From NCBI GenBank assembly GCA_037783415.1, contig JAZGTN010000061.1, forward strand, positions 496,001-560,000: a DNA stretch of 64,000 nt, written 5' to 3'. This document shows, in pieces, positions 63,441 through 64,000 of this stretch. Numbering within the stretch: the stretch's first letter is position 1; each line of letters begins with the position of its first letter. The notes under the pieces were generated by a model. It was not told where the DNA came from. It searched no databases and saw only the letters and a program-made list of their open reading frames with translations. The position numbers were made by a program, and so were the translations under genes. The DNA comes from Leptasterias polaris. Its lineage: Eukaryota > Echinodermata > Asteroidea > Forcipulatida > Asteriidae.

Positions 63441-64000
63441 ATTAAAGTCACGTTTTATTCCAAAAGCAAATAAAGCAGTTTTTGAACAACGCATATTGAA
63501 CAAGAGTGAAACTATAAGTACCGAATCTAAGTATCGAAGTTTAATTAATAGACCGATATCGCTGAAACTGCCGACTGACCTAAAATATTGTTGAGTGTAT
63601 TAAGGGTCTAGGCTTAATTGAGTTCTGATTATTGGCACATAACTACTCGATGGTTGAGCTTTAAAGCTGACGAGAGGTAAACATTTAATAAGAACTTCTA
63701 AATGTACAGACAAAGCTGTCGAAAAACAACTGCTAATAATTTTTGGAGAATTTCTTTTTGTGTGTGCTGGAAAAATAGGTGTGACTTAATGCGATGAGGA
63801 TGGTGCGGCTGTACCTGTGGGCGGCGATTCAGGGAGGGGAGGGGCGGGGTTTGTGACATGTCCATCAGATTGTGTATGATGAGAGCTGGGGCAAGGGTGG
63901 AGGTAGGAAGGGGGTTGGTGAATAGTACATGGCTCCTATAGTTACTTACAGTTTGAGGTATCAATGTGATGAACATTGTATTGTTTAGCAGGGTTAGGCT

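Larger units (their letters stand above)
62801..64000. other. Right-edge stretch
   Basis: No gene recognised apart from the tRNA-like fragment and the possible first exon. The last 250 bases are G-rich on the plus strand (GGGAGGGGAGGGGCGGGG near 63,834) and may be promoter-like. Confidence 0.35.

Overview
Eukaryotic genomic DNA, AT-rich, with spliced genes using GT-AG introns and a heavy load of non-coding transposable elements. The proteins (an RFX1/2/3-type factor with clear deuterostome similarity, a hydroxypyruvate isomerase, a gustatory-receptor-like membrane protein) and the repeats (Penelope-like elements, a tRNA-derived SINE with a Nin-DC-like core, many palindromic MITEs) suggest a marine deuterostome. 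An echinoderm, perhaps a sea star, is my best guess; this is inferred from gene and repeat character, not proven.

Three genes are supported. (1) On the minus strand, exons from 12,343 (or 12,369) down to 1,296 encode a multi-pass membrane protein resembling gustatory-receptor-like chemoreceptors; its C-terminal end lies beyond the left edge. (2) On the plus strand, eight coding exons at 18,284-24,289 encode a complete 269-residue hydroxypyruvate isomerase (HYI). (3) On the minus strand, thirteen coding exons from 46,754 down to 32,868 encode a complete 707-residue RFX transcription factor. All intron phases close, giving one open frame per gene. HYI and RFX converge on a gene-free stretch at 24.3-32.9 kb. 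HYI and the receptor gene are divergent across about 6 kb dominated by two long foldback elements (14.1-15.7 kb).

The rest is mostly repeats. Left part: a Penelope fragment (1.8-2.4 kb), the 3' part of a non-LTR retrotransposon (3.5-4.9 kb), a hAT-type element with a perfect 8-bp target duplication (6,747-8,059), a foldback (8.6-9.05 kb) and short MITEs. Middle: a 61-bp tandem array in a HYI intron, SINEs, and a large family of MITEs whose ends resemble GGGCCCAATTTCATAGAGC. RFX introns hold a 76-bp tandem array, a piggyBac-type MITE with TTAA flanks, and other MITEs. Right part (46.8-64 kb): long non-coding DNA upstream of RFX with a cluster of X-box-like sites (candidate autoregulation), a TIR element at 58.6-59.0 kb, and a second, longer Penelope copy (60.9-61.9 kb) abutting an L1/Tx1-like LINE remnant.

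Most notable: tiny perfect palindromes with CATGGAGG ends, inserted with target-like duplications into both a foldback and a Penelope gene; at least eight scattered copies of a hammerhead-ribozyme-like Penelope motif; and RFX-type sites clustered upstream of the RFX gene. No prokaryotic features, CRISPR arrays, rRNA genes or intact tRNA genes were seen.
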